Below, in pieces: positions 49,870 through 59,028 of a stretch of 64,000 nt of DNA (within the stretch, counting starts at the first letter, position 1; each line of letters starts with the position of its first letter). This stretch comes from Flavobacterium sp. ZT3R18. GTDB lineage: Bacteria; Bacteroidota; Bacteroidia; Flavobacteriales; Flavobacteriaceae. The notes beneath the pieces are model-generated. The model was not told where the DNA came from. It was given only the letters and a program-made list of their open reading frames with translations, and searched no databases. The position numbers and the translations under genes are program-made. The stretch spans positions 17,710-81,709 of the forward strand of contig NZ_VJZS01000022.1 of assembly GCF_007097385.1 (NCBI RefSeq), written 5' to 3'.

Positions 49870-51183
49870 ATGAAAAACACACTTCGAAATCATATCGAAA
49901 AGGAAATGCCTTTTTTGTTGCAAAAAAAACTGCTTCTTGCTGTAAGTGGCGGTCTGGATAGTATGGTTTTATTGCATTTATTTCAGGAATTAGAATATGA
50001 TATTGCCATTGCTCATTGTAATTTTCAACTTCGGGGAGTAGAAAGCTTTGGCGATCAAAAATTCATCCAAGATTATGCTGAGGCGAATGCAGTTCCAATT
50101 TTTGTAACACAATTTGATACTGAGGCTTTCGCCAAAGATTATAAATTATCGACTCAAGTTGCGGCCAGAGAACTAAGATACAATTGGTTTTACGAGTTGC
50201 TAGAAACCGAGAATTATGATTACATACTCACAGCACATCATGCCGATGATAATCTAGAAACGTTTTTAATCAATCTTACCCGAGGAACGGGACTTGAAGG
50301 TTTGACCGGAATTCCAGAGCAAAATGATAAAATTGTTCGTCCCTTATTATTTTCTTCACGTCTTGAAATTGACAATTATGCCAAAGAACATGCCATTGAA
50401 TGGAGGGAAGACAGCAGTAACGCATCGGATAAATATGTAAGAAACAAAATTAGGCATCATTTGATTCCTGTTTTGAAGGAGTTGAATCCCAATTTTATGA
50501 CTTCATTTTTGAAAACCGAAAGTTATTTGCAGCAATCATTGGCTATGGTCGAGGATGCAGCTGTTATGGTGTATCAGCAAGTAGCTAGAGAGGTAGAAGA
50601 TCAAATTCATTTTGATTTAAATCAATTGTTGAAATTGCCCAATTATCAATCGTATTTGTATCAATGGCTGAAAGAATTTGGTTTTACTGCTTGGAATGAT
50701 ATTTATGATTTGGTCGATGGTCAATCAGGGAAGCAAGTTTTTGCTGCGGATTTTCGTTTGCTGAAAGACAGGGATTCTCTGATTTTGTTCCCTATTGATC
50801 ATTCAGAAATACAGGAAGAATTTCTTATTAATGAAAACCAAACAGAAGTTAAGATTCCCTTAAATGTTACGTTTTGTAAAGTAGATGACATTTCTCAAGG
50901 GTCTAATAGAACTATATTTGTTGATGCTGATCAGTTGATTTTTCCATTGGTATTGCGCAAGTGGAAAACCGGAGATGTTTTTATGCCTTTTGGGATGGAC
51001 GGAAAGTCAAAGAAGGTAAGTAAACTTTTTAAAGATGAAAAATTATCATTAATAGAAAAAGAAAATACTTGGATTTTATGTTCCAACGATCAAATTGTTT
51101 GGGTGATTGGTATAAGAGCTGATAACCGATTTAGAACAGCAGATACAACGAAAAATATACTGAAAATAGTATTAGAAAATTAG
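49870..51183 (+). CDS. tilS: tRNA(Ile)-lysidine synthase
   Basis: 437 residues. It converts C34 of tRNA-Ile(CAU) to lysidine so that AUA is read as isoleucine; usually essential. LLLAVSGGLDSMVLLHL near 18-34 is the PP-loop; AHCNFQLRG, TAHHADDNLETFLINL, ITRGTGLEGL-type and VRNKIRHHLIP blocks follow. The C-terminal TilS domain (about 360-437) has RKWKTGDVFMPFGMDGKSKK. A TATTTTTG lies 4 nt before the ATG, so the mRNA may be leaderless. It precedes dsbD by 31 nt. Confidence 0.93.
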   Translation: MKNTLRNHIEKEMPFLLQKKLLLAVSGGLDSMVLLHLFQELEYDIAIAHCNFQLRGVESFGDQKFIQDYAEANAVPIFVTQFDTEAFAKDYKLSTQVAARELRYNWFYELLETENYDYILTAHHADDNLETFLINLTRGTGLEGLTGIPEQNDKIVRPLLFSSRLEIDNYAKEHAIEWREDSSNASDKYVRNKIRHHLIPVLKELNPNFMTSFLKTESYLQQSLAMVEDAAVMVYQQVAREVEDQIHFDLNQLLKLPNYQSYLYQWLKEFGFTAWNDIYDLVDGQSGKQVFAADFRLLKDRDSLILFPIDHSEIQEEFLINENQTEVKIPLNVTFCKVDDISQGSNRTIFVDADQLIFPLVLRKWKTGDVFMPFGMDGKSKKVSKLFKDEKLSLIEKENTWILCSNDQIVWVIGIRADNRFRTADTTKNILKIVLEN

Positions 51184-51214
51184 AAAATAGAATAGAGAAA
51201 ACAGAACATAGAAA

Positions 51215-53239
51215 ATGAAGAAATTAATTATTTTACTCCTTACTTTTTTGGCTTTCGCCAAAGGGAATGCTCAAGTTTTAGATCCCGTAAAATGGACAAC
51301 TACAATCGAAAAGAAATCGGAAACCAATTATATTTTAACTTTTAATGGTGTAATAGAAAAAGAATGGCATTTGTATTCGCAATTTACACCTGATGGAGGA
51401 CCACTACCTTTGGAAATTATTTTTAAAGATCAAAAAGGAAATTTTAATTTGGTTGGCAAAGCCAAAGAAAGTAAAACCGCTACCGCTTTTAATGATATTT
51501 TTGGTGTAAACGAAACATTCTTTCACGATAAAGCCCAAATTCAACAAGAAATCACGCTTGTAAATCCAAAGACTACTTCTATTCAAGTCGAATTGAACTA
51601 TCAGGTATGCAAAGAAGTGTGTATCAATCTAGAAAAGAAATTCACTTTTAAGATACCAGGAACAGAAGCGACTGCTACTACAAATACGACAGTTGCTGCT
51701 GTAAAATTGGATACAGCCAAAGTAGATACAACAAATACTTTTTCTGAGGCAACAAAGGAAAGTGTTGCGCCTGTTGAAAAAATTGCAGTTAAAAAATCGA
51801 AACCCGCTTCACAAAGAAGTTTATGGTCAATCTTTTTTGTTGCTTTCTTATTTGGATTTACAGCATTGTTAACGCCTTGTGTTTTTCCGATGATACCTAT
51901 GACGGTTAGTTTTTTTACAAAGCAAAGCAAAACTAAAGCAGCTGGAATCAGGAATGCTATTATTTACGGAATTTCGATCATTGTAATTTATGTTTCACTG
52001 GGGTTTTTAGTGTCATGGATATTTGGAGCAGATGCTTTGAATTCTTTAGCAACAAACGTTTGGTTTAATTTAGGATTCTTCGTTTTATTAGTGGTTTTTG
52101 CTACCTCATTTTTAGGAGGTTTCGAAATTATGTTGCCAAATTCATGGGCGAACAAAGTAGATCAGCAAGCAGATAGAGGCGGAATTCTCGGAATACTATT
52201 TATGGCATTAGCTTTGGCGATTGTCTCATTCTCCTGTACAGGACCCATTGTAGGGGCACTTCTATTCGAAGCTGCAACCAATGGTGTTATAGGACCAATT
52301 GTAGGAATGTTTGGTTTTTCATTAGCATTGGCTTTGCCTTTTATGCTTTTTGCGATGTTTCCGGGTTGGTTAAATTCATTGCCTAAATCTGGTGGTTGGT
52401 TAAATACAGTAAAGGTGTTTCTTGGTTTTTTAGAATTAGCTTTTGCATTCAAATTTTTATCCAATGCTGATTTGGTTTTACAATTGCATTTATTAGAAAG
52501 AGAAGTGTTCTTGGTCATTTGGATAGCTATTTTTGGTGCTTTGGTATTATATTTATTCGGAAAGATTACATTACCACATGATAGTCCTTTGCAACATATT
52601 TCTGTTGGAAGATTGTATTTAGGATTAATTACTTTAGCCTTTACAGTTTATCTTATACCAGGTCTTTGGGGTGCTCCACTTAAATTAATAAGTGCATTTC
52701 CTCCTCCGATGGACTATAGTGAAAGCCCACTCGGTGTTGGTAGTTCCAGTGCAGGAAATATATCTACATCTGTTTTGCCGGAAGGAGCCAAATTTGGACC
52801 ACATCAAATTGTTGTTTTTGATGATTATGACAAAGGATTGGGGTATGCTAAGATGGTAAACAAACCTATAATGCTTGATTTTACAGGACATGCTTGTGTG
52901 AATTGCAGAAAAATGGAAAACAATGTTTGGTCGGATGCGAGCATACTCCCAATTCTTAAAAATGAAGTAGTTCTTATTTCATTGTATGTAGATGATAAAA
53001 GACCATTGCCGAAAAGCGAACAATTTACCTCCAAATCTACAGGAGCCGAAATTGAAACGATAGGTGATAAATGGACCGATTTTATGATCACAAAATACAA
53101 CACCAATACACAACCGTTGTATGTTTTGACTGACTTACAGGGAAATAATCTCAATGAAAAGCAACCTACCATAAGTTATGTACCCGTTGAAGAATACCAA
53201 GTTTGGTTGAAAGAGGGTATTTCAAAATTTAAAAAATAA
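51215..53239 (+). CDS. dsbD: Thiol:disulfide interchange protein DsbD
   Basis: 674 residues in three domains. A signal peptide (IILLLTFLAFAKGNAQ) precedes an N-terminal immunoglobulin-like domain with the CKEVC pair near 131-135. The membrane domain (about 205-455) has eight segments with LTPCVFPMIPMTVSF and SFSCTGPIVGALL, the two redox Cys. The C-terminal thioredoxin domain (about 535-674) has TGHACVNCRKMEN. All six Cys of the electron relay are present. It moves reducing power from cytoplasmic thioredoxin to the periplasm, consistent with the nearby CcsBA. Confidence 0.95.
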   Translation: MKKLIILLLTFLAFAKGNAQVLDPVKWTTTIEKKSETNYILTFNGVIEKEWHLYSQFTPDGGPLPLEIIFKDQKGNFNLVGKAKESKTATAFNDIFGVNETFFHDKAQIQQEITLVNPKTTSIQVELNYQVCKEVCINLEKKFTFKIPGTEATATTNTTVAAVKLDTAKVDTTNTFSEATKESVAPVEKIAVKKSKPASQRSLWSIFFVAFLFGFTALLTPCVFPMIPMTVSFFTKQSKTKAAGIRNAIIYGISIIVIYVSLGFLVSWIFGADALNSLATNVWFNLGFFVLLVVFATSFLGGFEIMLPNSWANKVDQQADRGGILGILFMALALAIVSFSCTGPIVGALLFEAATNGVIGPIVGMFGFSLALALPFMLFAMFPGWLNSLPKSGGWLNTVKVFLGFLELAFAFKFLSNADLVLQLHLLEREVFLVIWIAIFGALVLYLFGKITLPHDSPLQHISVGRLYLGLITLAFTVYLIPGLWGAPLKLISAFPPPMDYSESPLGVGSSSAGNISTSVLPEGAKFGPHQIVVFDDYDKGLGYAKMVNKPIMLDFTGHACVNCRKMENNVWSDASILPILKNEVVLISLYVDDKRPLPKSEQFTSKSTGAEIETIGDKWTDFMITKYNTNTQPLYVLTDLQGNNLNEKQPTISYVPVEEYQVWLKEGISKFKK

Positions 53240-53243
53240 AAGT

Positions 53244-53281
53244 AAAAAATCCCAATCCGTTTAAAAAGATTGGGATTTTTT
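53244..53281. terminator. Terminator after dsbD
   Basis: AAAAAATCCCAATC and GATTGGGATTTTTT pair around CGTTTAAAAA; it also lies downstream of the convergent pip gene. Confidence 0.93.
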
Positions 53282-53309
53282 ATGTCTGTCTTGTCCTGAA
53301 TAGAGTTTG

Positions 53310-54236
53310 CTAGTCAAACTCTATTTTTATGATTTCAATAATTCGATTTTCAATGTCCGGTTCAGAATCTGAATGGCCTGAATTTTCAATATAAAGTTCT
53401 GAATTGTTTAATTCTTGATGTAATGCTTCGGCAAATAGCAAAGGGCAGATGTTGTCGTTTCTACCATGAATAATTTTTACTGGAATTGATTGCAAGGAAC
53501 TAATGTTGTCTATAATATAATTGTCTTCAATAAAACAATCATTGATTAGATAATGCGCTTCCATTATAGAAAGGGATTGATAGGGGAACTCATTCACAAT
53601 AGACTGAATTTCGCTTTCGGTTATATTATCTTTAAAGATTGAGATTTCATAATAGGCCCATTCATACGAAAAGAAATCTTTTTCTTTATCCGTTCCATGA
53701 AGCATTTTATTCAAATAATAGGCTGCTACATTTTCTTGATTTGCCAAAGGGACGTTGTTTTTAAATCGATTCCATACCATCGGGAATTGATTTTTAACAC
53801 CTCCATTAATATAGTATTCGATGGATGCTGCATTTGCAAGAAAAACACCTCTCAGTAACAAACTTTTTACTTTTTCTGGATTTTGAATTGCATAAACAAG
53901 GCTTAGTGTAGTTCCCCATGAGCCACCAAAAAGATGAACTTTCGGAATGTTTAAATGATCTAAAAGTGTATTGATGTCATTTACTAAATCCTGTGTAGTA
54001 TTTTCTTCAATAGAACCAAACGGTACACTTTTTGAGGCTCCTCTTTGGTCGAAAAAAATCACTTTTTGTTTTTTAAAATCAAAAAAGCGTTTGTCTTTTT
54101 CAGAGAAACCAACTCCAGGTCCACCATGTACAAACAAGATGGATTCTCCATTCGTGTTTCCACAAACTTCATAGTAAATAGAATGGATGGTACTTACTTG
54201 TAAATGTCCTTTTTCGATAAGGTTGCTTTGTTCCAA
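53310..54236 (-). CDS. pip: Proline iminopeptidase-like alpha/beta hydrolase, TTG start
   Basis: 308 residues. LFVHGGPGVGFSEKDKRFFD near 33-52 and FFDQRGASKSVPFG near 60-73 are typical of proline iminopeptidase; GGSWGTTLSLVYA near 103-115 is the nucleophile elbow, HGRNDNICP near 257 the Asp, and SGHSDSEP near 286 the His. It removes N-terminal proline from peptides. No ATG is available upstream or near the start; the frame begins at TTG 54236 just after a stop, so TTG initiation is likely. Confidence 0.87.
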   Translation of the reverse strand: MEQSNLIEKGHLQVSTIHSIYYEVCGNTNGESILFVHGGPGVGFSEKDKRFFDFKKQKVIFFDQRGASKSVPFGSIEENTTQDLVNDINTLLDHLNIPKVHLFGGSWGTTLSLVYAIQNPEKVKSLLLRGVFLANAASIEYYINGGVKNQFPMVWNRFKNNVPLANQENVAAYYLNKMLHGTDKEKDFFSYEWAYYEISIFKDNITESEIQSIVNEFPYQSLSIMEAHYLINDCFIEDNYIIDNISSLQSIPVKIIHGRNDNICPLLFAEALHQELNNSELYIENSGHSDSEPDIENRIIEIIKIEFD

Positions 54237-54352
54237 TTGAATATCTTTTTTGTTCTAAAATTAATTTTTTGAATGATATGTATCGAGAATAGATATCAAA
54301 CTTCAATGAACTTATATTTTTAACTGATTACTAAAAAACTGACCACTGAAAA

Positions 54353-55297
54353 CTATCCTTTAGCTATAACCTCCTTAACCGTAGCCTCATAATTTTTGAT
54401 GCTTTTGGACTTTTTGATGTTTTTATGAACTTTATGAGGATCTGAAAATATAACCGAAAAGTATTCCCATAAATGGTGCATTTTCAGTAAGATATGAGTG
54501 GATCCAGATAATGATTCGCTATATCCTTCATAAAGGGTATCATGAAAAGCACTGAATAATTCCATTTTGTTCTTAGGGTACTCGAAAGCATTGCTTTTTA
54601 TCATACTCGGCAAAAAAGGATCGGCAATTAAGCCTCTTCCGATCATCCAATGGTCAATGGACGGAAAACGTTGCTGCATTTCCTGAAATTTAGCTACCGA
54701 AGTAATGTCGCCATTGTAATATAATTTATGCTTGGTGTTGTCAATACATTGCTGAAACGCATCCAGATGTACGCCTCCTTTATAAAGTTGTTTCCCTGTG
54801 CGGGCATGTATGGCAATATTTTTAATAGGGTAGGTGTCTAAAATAGGTAAAACATCAAGAATCTCTTCAGTGGTATCATACCCCAAACGCATTTTCATAG
54901 ACACAATAATGTCGGTTTCCGAGTGTGCTCTGTCAAGAATGTGATTGATTTTTTCGGTATTACGGATAAGACCTGAACCCATACCACATTTGGTAACCAT
55001 AGGATATGGACAACCCAAATTCCAGTTCAATTCTTTATAACCCAGTTGCTGCACATATTTGGCTACGAATAAAAATTCATCGGCATCATTGGTTATAATT
55101 TGTGGAATAACCTCTAAGCCAATATTGTTTTCAGGAAGTAGGTCTCTTTCATAAGACGATTTTATAACCAATTTACCGTTCAAACGAATGTATGGAGAAT
55201 AATAGGTATCGATCCCTCCAAAATATTTATGGATAGCATTTCGAAAACGGAAGTCAGTAAATCCTTGTAAGGGAGAAGAAAGCAATGTAAAACTCAT
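54353..55297 (-). CDS. dus: tRNA-dihydrouridine synthase (DusC-like)
   Basis: 314 residues from ATG 55297 (MSFTLLSSPLQGFTDFRFRN). Nine further codons upstream are open but overlap a TATCTTTG promoter box. WNLGCPYPMVTKCGMGSGL near 93-111 contains the catalytic Cys, SMKMRLGYD the flavin Lys region, IAIHARTGKQLY near 162-173 the His/Arg pair, and YNGDITSV and MIGRGLIADP the FMN phosphate site. It reduces uridine in tRNA D-loops. The short DusC-like C-terminal domain fits. Single gene. Confidence 0.92.
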   Translation of the reverse strand: MSFTLLSSPLQGFTDFRFRNAIHKYFGGIDTYYSPYIRLNGKLVIKSSYERDLLPENNIGLEVIPQIITNDADEFLFVAKYVQQLGYKELNWNLGCPYPMVTKCGMGSGLIRNTEKINHILDRAHSETDIIVSMKMRLGYDTTEEILDVLPILDTYPIKNIAIHARTGKQLYKGGVHLDAFQQCIDNTKHKLYYNGDITSVAKFQEMQQRFPSIDHWMIGRGLIADPFLPSMIKSNAFEYPKNKMELFSAFHDTLYEGYSESLSGSTHILLKMHHLWEYFSVIFSDPHKVHKNIKKSKSIKNYEATVKEVIAKG

Positions 55298-55313
55298 AAT
55301 AGTTGTAAAAGTG

Positions 55314-55321
55314 CAAAGATA
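55314..55321 (-). promoter_or_regulatory. Putative -7 box for the dus gene
   Basis: TATCTTTG on the minus strand, 16 nt before the ATG at 55297; it fixes the start at that ATG. Confidence 0.6.
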
Positions 55322-55438
55322 CAATTCTTTAAATGGTTATAGTTTTCTAGAGTAATTATGTTTTGAGGGAAGAATCTATGTAATTTTATTCAAATTATAG
55401 TTTTGATAGTTCATTTTATTAAGATTATGGCTTATGAC

Positions 55439-55469
55439 ACCTAACAGGTTTGTTTTCACCTTGTTAGGT
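55439..55469. repeat. CCTAACAGG palindrome, copy 5 (degenerate)
   Basis: ACCTAACAGGTTTG and CACCTTGTTAGGT pair with mismatches. The most decayed of the five copies. Confidence 0.7.
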
Positions 55470-55555
55470 ATAAATGATTTTCAATTTTGCACGAAGCTTA
55501 ATTACATTGCAATCAAGGCTAATTACTTAGGGCTATTCACTAATCACTGCATAAT

Positions 55556-56053
55556 TTACTCCAATATCAATTGCATAAAAACAGAATTCAACCAACGATC
55601 AAATTTAAAGCCCGATTCTTTGATAATTCCAACGATTTTAAATCCAAATTTCTCATGAAAATCTACACTGCTTTGATTCTCTGCGTCGATTACGGCAATC
55701 ATAGTATGAAGTTTCTGCTCTTTTGCCAATAGGATAAGTTTTTGCAACAATAGTTTTCCAATCCCTTTTCCGTGATGATCTTTATCTACATAAACAGAAT
55801 GTTCTACAGTATATTTATACGCTTCTCGGAATCGAAATTCACTATACATTCCGAAACCAACGGCTTTGCCATCTAATTCAGCAACAATCACAGGGAAATG
55901 TTTGTTGATTTTTTCGTCTAATATTGCTTTTTGTTGCTCATAACTCCGAATGTTATAATCGTATAGAGCAGTTGAGTTTAGAATATTATAATTGATAATA
56001 TCCAATGTGGCTTGCGTATCCTCGGTTTGGTACGGTCTTAATTTGATTTTCAT
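55556..56053 (-). CDS. GNAT acetyltransferase, phosphinothricin/methionine-sulfoximine type
   Basis: 165 residues. IKLRPYQTEDTQATLDIINY at the start and TVEHSVYVDKDHHGKGIGKLL near 80-100 (motif A, acetyl-CoA pyrophosphate loop) with the following HTMIAVIDAENQSSVDFHEKFGF are close to the Pat/MnaT group that acetylates methionine sulfoximine or phosphinothricin-like amino acids. Single gene. Confidence 0.87.
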   Translation of the reverse strand: MKIKLRPYQTEDTQATLDIINYNILNSTALYDYNIRSYEQQKAILDEKINKHFPVIVAELDGKAVGFGMYSEFRFREAYKYTVEHSVYVDKDHHGKGIGKLLLQKLILLAKEQKLHTMIAVIDAENQSSVDFHEKFGFKIVGIIKESGFKFDRWLNSVFMQLILE

Positions 56054-56284
56054 CTGTAGATATTTATTGTTTTTTATCGGTCATATGCAATTCGCATATT
56101 TTCATTGGAGTATGTGGCCAATTTAAGATGATGCTCATTTCATGAAGTAATTATTTGTTGTTCAAAATTAAGAAAAATAGACTCAAATGAAAGGAAAAGC
56201 CTTGGCAACTTTGTAACTTTGCAAAACAGTTTTTAGAAGTTTGTTTGGACGGCTGTATTCTAAAATAAACAACATTAAATCTTA

Positions 56285-56363
56285 ACCATATAAGAAATAT
56301 AAGGTCATTTAAGCTAGGATGTAAAAAACAATAGCTTATATTTTGTTATATTTCTTATATGGT
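56285..56363. repeat. 79-bp unit with perfect 17-bp inverted ends
   Basis: ACCATATAAGAAATATA (56285-56301) and TATATTTCTTATATGGT (56347-56363) are exact complements around a 45-nt middle that has TAAGCTAGGAT and ATAGCTTA. It is the main content of the 436-bp gap upstream of menD, together with TAACTTTG at 56214-56221, a possible -7 box. Confidence 0.9.
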
Positions 56364-56452
56364 AAATCTTTTGACAACGGTATTTTTTATTTTCTGTTTA
56401 AAAGGAATATAAGCTGAAAATGCTGTTTATTGTAGAATTTAGCGGTTTGCAC

Positions 56453-56489
56453 TAAACTTTTAAACTTTTAAACTTTCTAAACTTTTTAA
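56453..56489. repeat. AAACTTTT octamer tract just upstream of menD
   Basis: Four to five imperfect copies of AAACTTTT in tandem run up to the menD ATG at 56490, leaving no Shine-Dalgarno site. The same octamer in reverse orientation (AAAAGTTT) forms the perfect tract after menB at 63601. Confidence 0.85.
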
Positions 56490-58163
56490 ATGACTTACCC
56501 CAAAATACCTTTAGCACAAAGCATACTTCAAATTTTTTTAGCCAAAGGAATCACTACTATTATCATCTCTCCCGGTTCAAGGAATGCGCCCCTTACGATA
56601 GGTTTTGCAAGTAATCCCGATTTTCAGTGTTACAGCATAGCCGATGAGCGTTGTGCTGCTTTTTTTGCGTTAGGAATTGCCCAACAAACCTGCAAACCCA
56701 CCGTACTCGTTTGTACTTCGGGATCGGCTTTATTAAACTACTATCCCGCTTTTGCGGAAGCATTCTATAGCCAGATTCCACTGATTGTAGTTTCGGCGGA
56801 TAGACCACAAAGCAAGATTGACATTGGCGATGGGCAAACCATTCGTCAAGAAAATGTATTTGCCAATCATTCCTTGTACAATGCCAATTTAGTTGAAACG
56901 GTTTCAGAAGAAAATGATCAAAAAATAAACGAAGCCATCAATACAGCCATTGATAAAAAAGGGCCTGTACATATAAACGCCCCTTTTGAAGAGCCTTTGT
57001 ATGAAACGGTTTCGGAGTTAAGTGTTAAGAGTACAGTTTTCGCTTCCGCAAAAGTGCCGCAGATAATCGATACCAAAGAGTTACAGCAATACGCCAACCT
57101 TTGGAACAACGCTACCCGAAAATTGATACTTATTGGTGTAAACGAACCCAATGCAATTGCCGAAGAAACGATTGAAGCTTTTGGCAGTGACGAATCGGTT
57201 GTGGTAATGACTGAAAACACTTCGAATGTTTGTCATCCAAGCTTTATAAGTAACATTGACACCGTTATTACGCCATTTACAACAGAAGATTTTGAAGTTT
57301 TTCGTCCAGAAATCCTAATCACTTTTGGTGGAATGGTTGTTTCCAAACGTATAAAAGCGTTCCTAAGAAAATATAAACCAAAACACCATTGGCATATCGA
57401 TACTTTAAGAGCATATGACACTTTTGGTTGTTTGACTCAGCATTTTGAGGTAGATCCCAATACTTTTTTCAAAGCCTTTTTACCTTTAACAACCAGAATT
57501 GAAAGTGATTATTTCTCTCAATTGAATGTGGTTAAAGCATTACGCAAAGAAAAACACGAAATCTATTTGTCTAAAATTCCTTTTTCTGATTTCAAAGTTT
57601 TTGAGCAAGTGATTGCTACTTTGCCTAAATCAAGTCAATTGCAAATCAGTAACAGTTCGGCTATTCGTTATGCCCAATTAATACCTATTGATCCATCTAT
57701 CGAAGTGTATTGCAATCGAGGAACCAGTGGGATTGATGGAAGCACTTCTACAGCTATCGGTGCGGCTGTCTCGTCAAACAGACGAAATGCCAAACAGACA
57801 GTTTTTATAACAGGAGATGTCGGTTTTTTATACGATAGCAATGCATTTTGGAACAATTATATTCCGAAAAACTTCAAAATTATTTTGATCAATAATGGCG
57901 GTGGAGGAATTTTTAGAATTTTGCCCGGACATGAAGAAACGCCTGTGTTTAATACTTTTTTTGAAACTTCTCATAACCTGACAGCAGAACATTTAGCAAA
58001 AATGTACGGACTGGATTACGCTGTTGCTAAAGATGAGATGAGTCTGACCAAAGGATTGGATTTCTTGTACGCTCAAAATGACAAACCAGCTATTCTGGAA
58101 GTATTTACGCCTACATTAGATAATAATGCTATTTTATTGCAGTATTTTAAAGAGCTGGTTTAA
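56490..58163 (+). CDS. menD: MenD (SEPHCHC synthase), menaquinone biosynthesis
   Basis: 557 residues. It adds the succinyl semialdehyde from 2-oxoglutarate to isochorismate using thiamine diphosphate. IISPGSRNAPLTIGF near 26-40, DERCAAFFALGIAQ near 52-65 and SADRPQSKIDIGDGQTIRQ near 109-127 are MenD signatures. The C-terminal ThDP-binding part has GDVGFLYDSNAFWN and NNGGGGIFRILPG near 440-480. menB is 4.6 kb downstream in the same direction, not in the same transcript. Confidence 0.95.
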   Translation: MTYPKIPLAQSILQIFLAKGITTIIISPGSRNAPLTIGFASNPDFQCYSIADERCAAFFALGIAQQTCKPTVLVCTSGSALLNYYPAFAEAFYSQIPLIVVSADRPQSKIDIGDGQTIRQENVFANHSLYNANLVETVSEENDQKINEAINTAIDKKGPVHINAPFEEPLYETVSELSVKSTVFASAKVPQIIDTKELQQYANLWNNATRKLILIGVNEPNAIAEETIEAFGSDESVVVMTENTSNVCHPSFISNIDTVITPFTTEDFEVFRPEILITFGGMVVSKRIKAFLRKYKPKHHWHIDTLRAYDTFGCLTQHFEVDPNTFFKAFLPLTTRIESDYFSQLNVVKALRKEKHEIYLSKIPFSDFKVFEQVIATLPKSSQLQISNSSAIRYAQLIPIDPSIEVYCNRGTSGIDGSTSTAIGAAVSSNRRNAKQTVFITGDVGFLYDSNAFWNNYIPKNFKIILINNGGGGIFRILPGHEETPVFNTFFETSHNLTAEHLAKMYGLDYAVAKDEMSLTKGLDFLYAQNDKPAILEVFTPTLDNNAILLQYFKELV

Positions 58164-58194
58164 AAAGTTTCGTAGGAACGATTCCTATTGTAGC

Positions 58195-58262
58195 AACGGA
58201 CTTTAATCCGTTGATTTGAAGGAACGAGTCAGAATATAACATCAGATTTTAATCCGTTGAAT
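58195..58262. repeat. Short ATCCGTTGA repeats after menD
   Basis: CAACGGA-CTTTA-ATCCGTTG (58194-58213) forms a small hairpin, and TTTAATCCGTTGA recurs at 58249, each followed by a GAAGGA word. No gene in 58164-58394. Confidence 0.6.
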
Positions 58263-58394
58263 CGAAGGAGAGACAGATGAAAATTAGGCTATAAATATTT
58301 AATAATAAAATAACGAATAAAAATCGTACATGCGTGTAATAAATTACTAAATTTGAGGTAGTTATAAGAAAACGAACCCTTAAATATATTTTTT

Positions 58395-58736
58395 ATGAGC
58401 GCAAAAGACAAATTAATTGTAAAGTATGCAGCCGACTTGAAAGAAAAATGCGGGATTAATCCAGAAATGGATTTATTGACAAAAGTAACTATCGGATGTG
58501 GACCATCCATATTTAATCCCGATTCTTCTATTATAGCAGGAACTCAGAAAGCCGAAATAGAAACGGTGAAAAATAATTTCTTAATCAAGAAATTAGGTTT
58601 ATCCGATGGTCCAGCTCTTAAGGAGGGAATTGATGCAGTATTGGAGCAATACGGGAAGTCTAATAGGAATAAATACAGAGCAGTTTTCTATTATTTATTG
58701 ACTAAACATTTTGGTCGAGAAAGTGTGTACAATTAA
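58395..58736 (+). CDS. DUF2853 family small protein
   Basis: 113 residues, cytoplasmic. KYAADLKEKCGINPEMDLLTK near 10-30 and the end VFYYLLTKHFGRESVYN match the DUF2853 family, a helical fold of unknown role. A short AT-rich leader precedes it; a CAGTTTTCAG-type repeat tract follows. Confidence 0.85.
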   Translation: MSAKDKLIVKYAADLKEKCGINPEMDLLTKVTIGCGPSIFNPDSSIIAGTQKAEIETVKNNFLIKKLGLSDGPALKEGIDAVLEQYGKSNRNKYRAVFYYLLTKHFGRESVYN

Positions 58737-58750
58737 AAGTAGTAATTCAG

Positions 58751-58912
58751 GTTTTCAGTCTCAGTCACAGTTTTCAGAGTTGTGTGTAAACATTGTATTT
58801 GCTTTCTTAGCAATAATTTGAGGGAAAAGCGAGTCTCTTGGGTACTGTTTTTTATTAACATCTTTTTTGGGTGGAAAACTGCGACTGCGACTGAAAACTG
58901 CGACTGAAAACT
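58751..58912. repeat. Inverted CAGTTTTCAG / CTGAAAACTG tract, copy 2
   Basis: GTTTTCAGTCTCAGTCACAG words at 58751-58780 face GACTGAAAACTGCGACTG words at 58870-58912 across about 90 nt. Same word family as 43021-43290. Confidence 0.8.
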
Positions 58913-58977
58913 AAAAATCATAAAGGAGGACTTTTTTATTGAATTTTTTTTTTTCTAATTCCCATTTTCAAACTTCG

Positions 58978-58985
58978 TACCTTTG
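58978..58985 (+). promoter_or_regulatory. Putative -7 box for cvfB
   Basis: TACCTTTG, 43 nt before the ATG at 59029; it lies within the upstream-open part of the frame, supporting the later start. Confidence 0.55.
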
Positions 58986-59028
58986 CAGCTTAAACTTAGT
59001 TGCTCGGCAACTCAGAACCTCGATAAAA

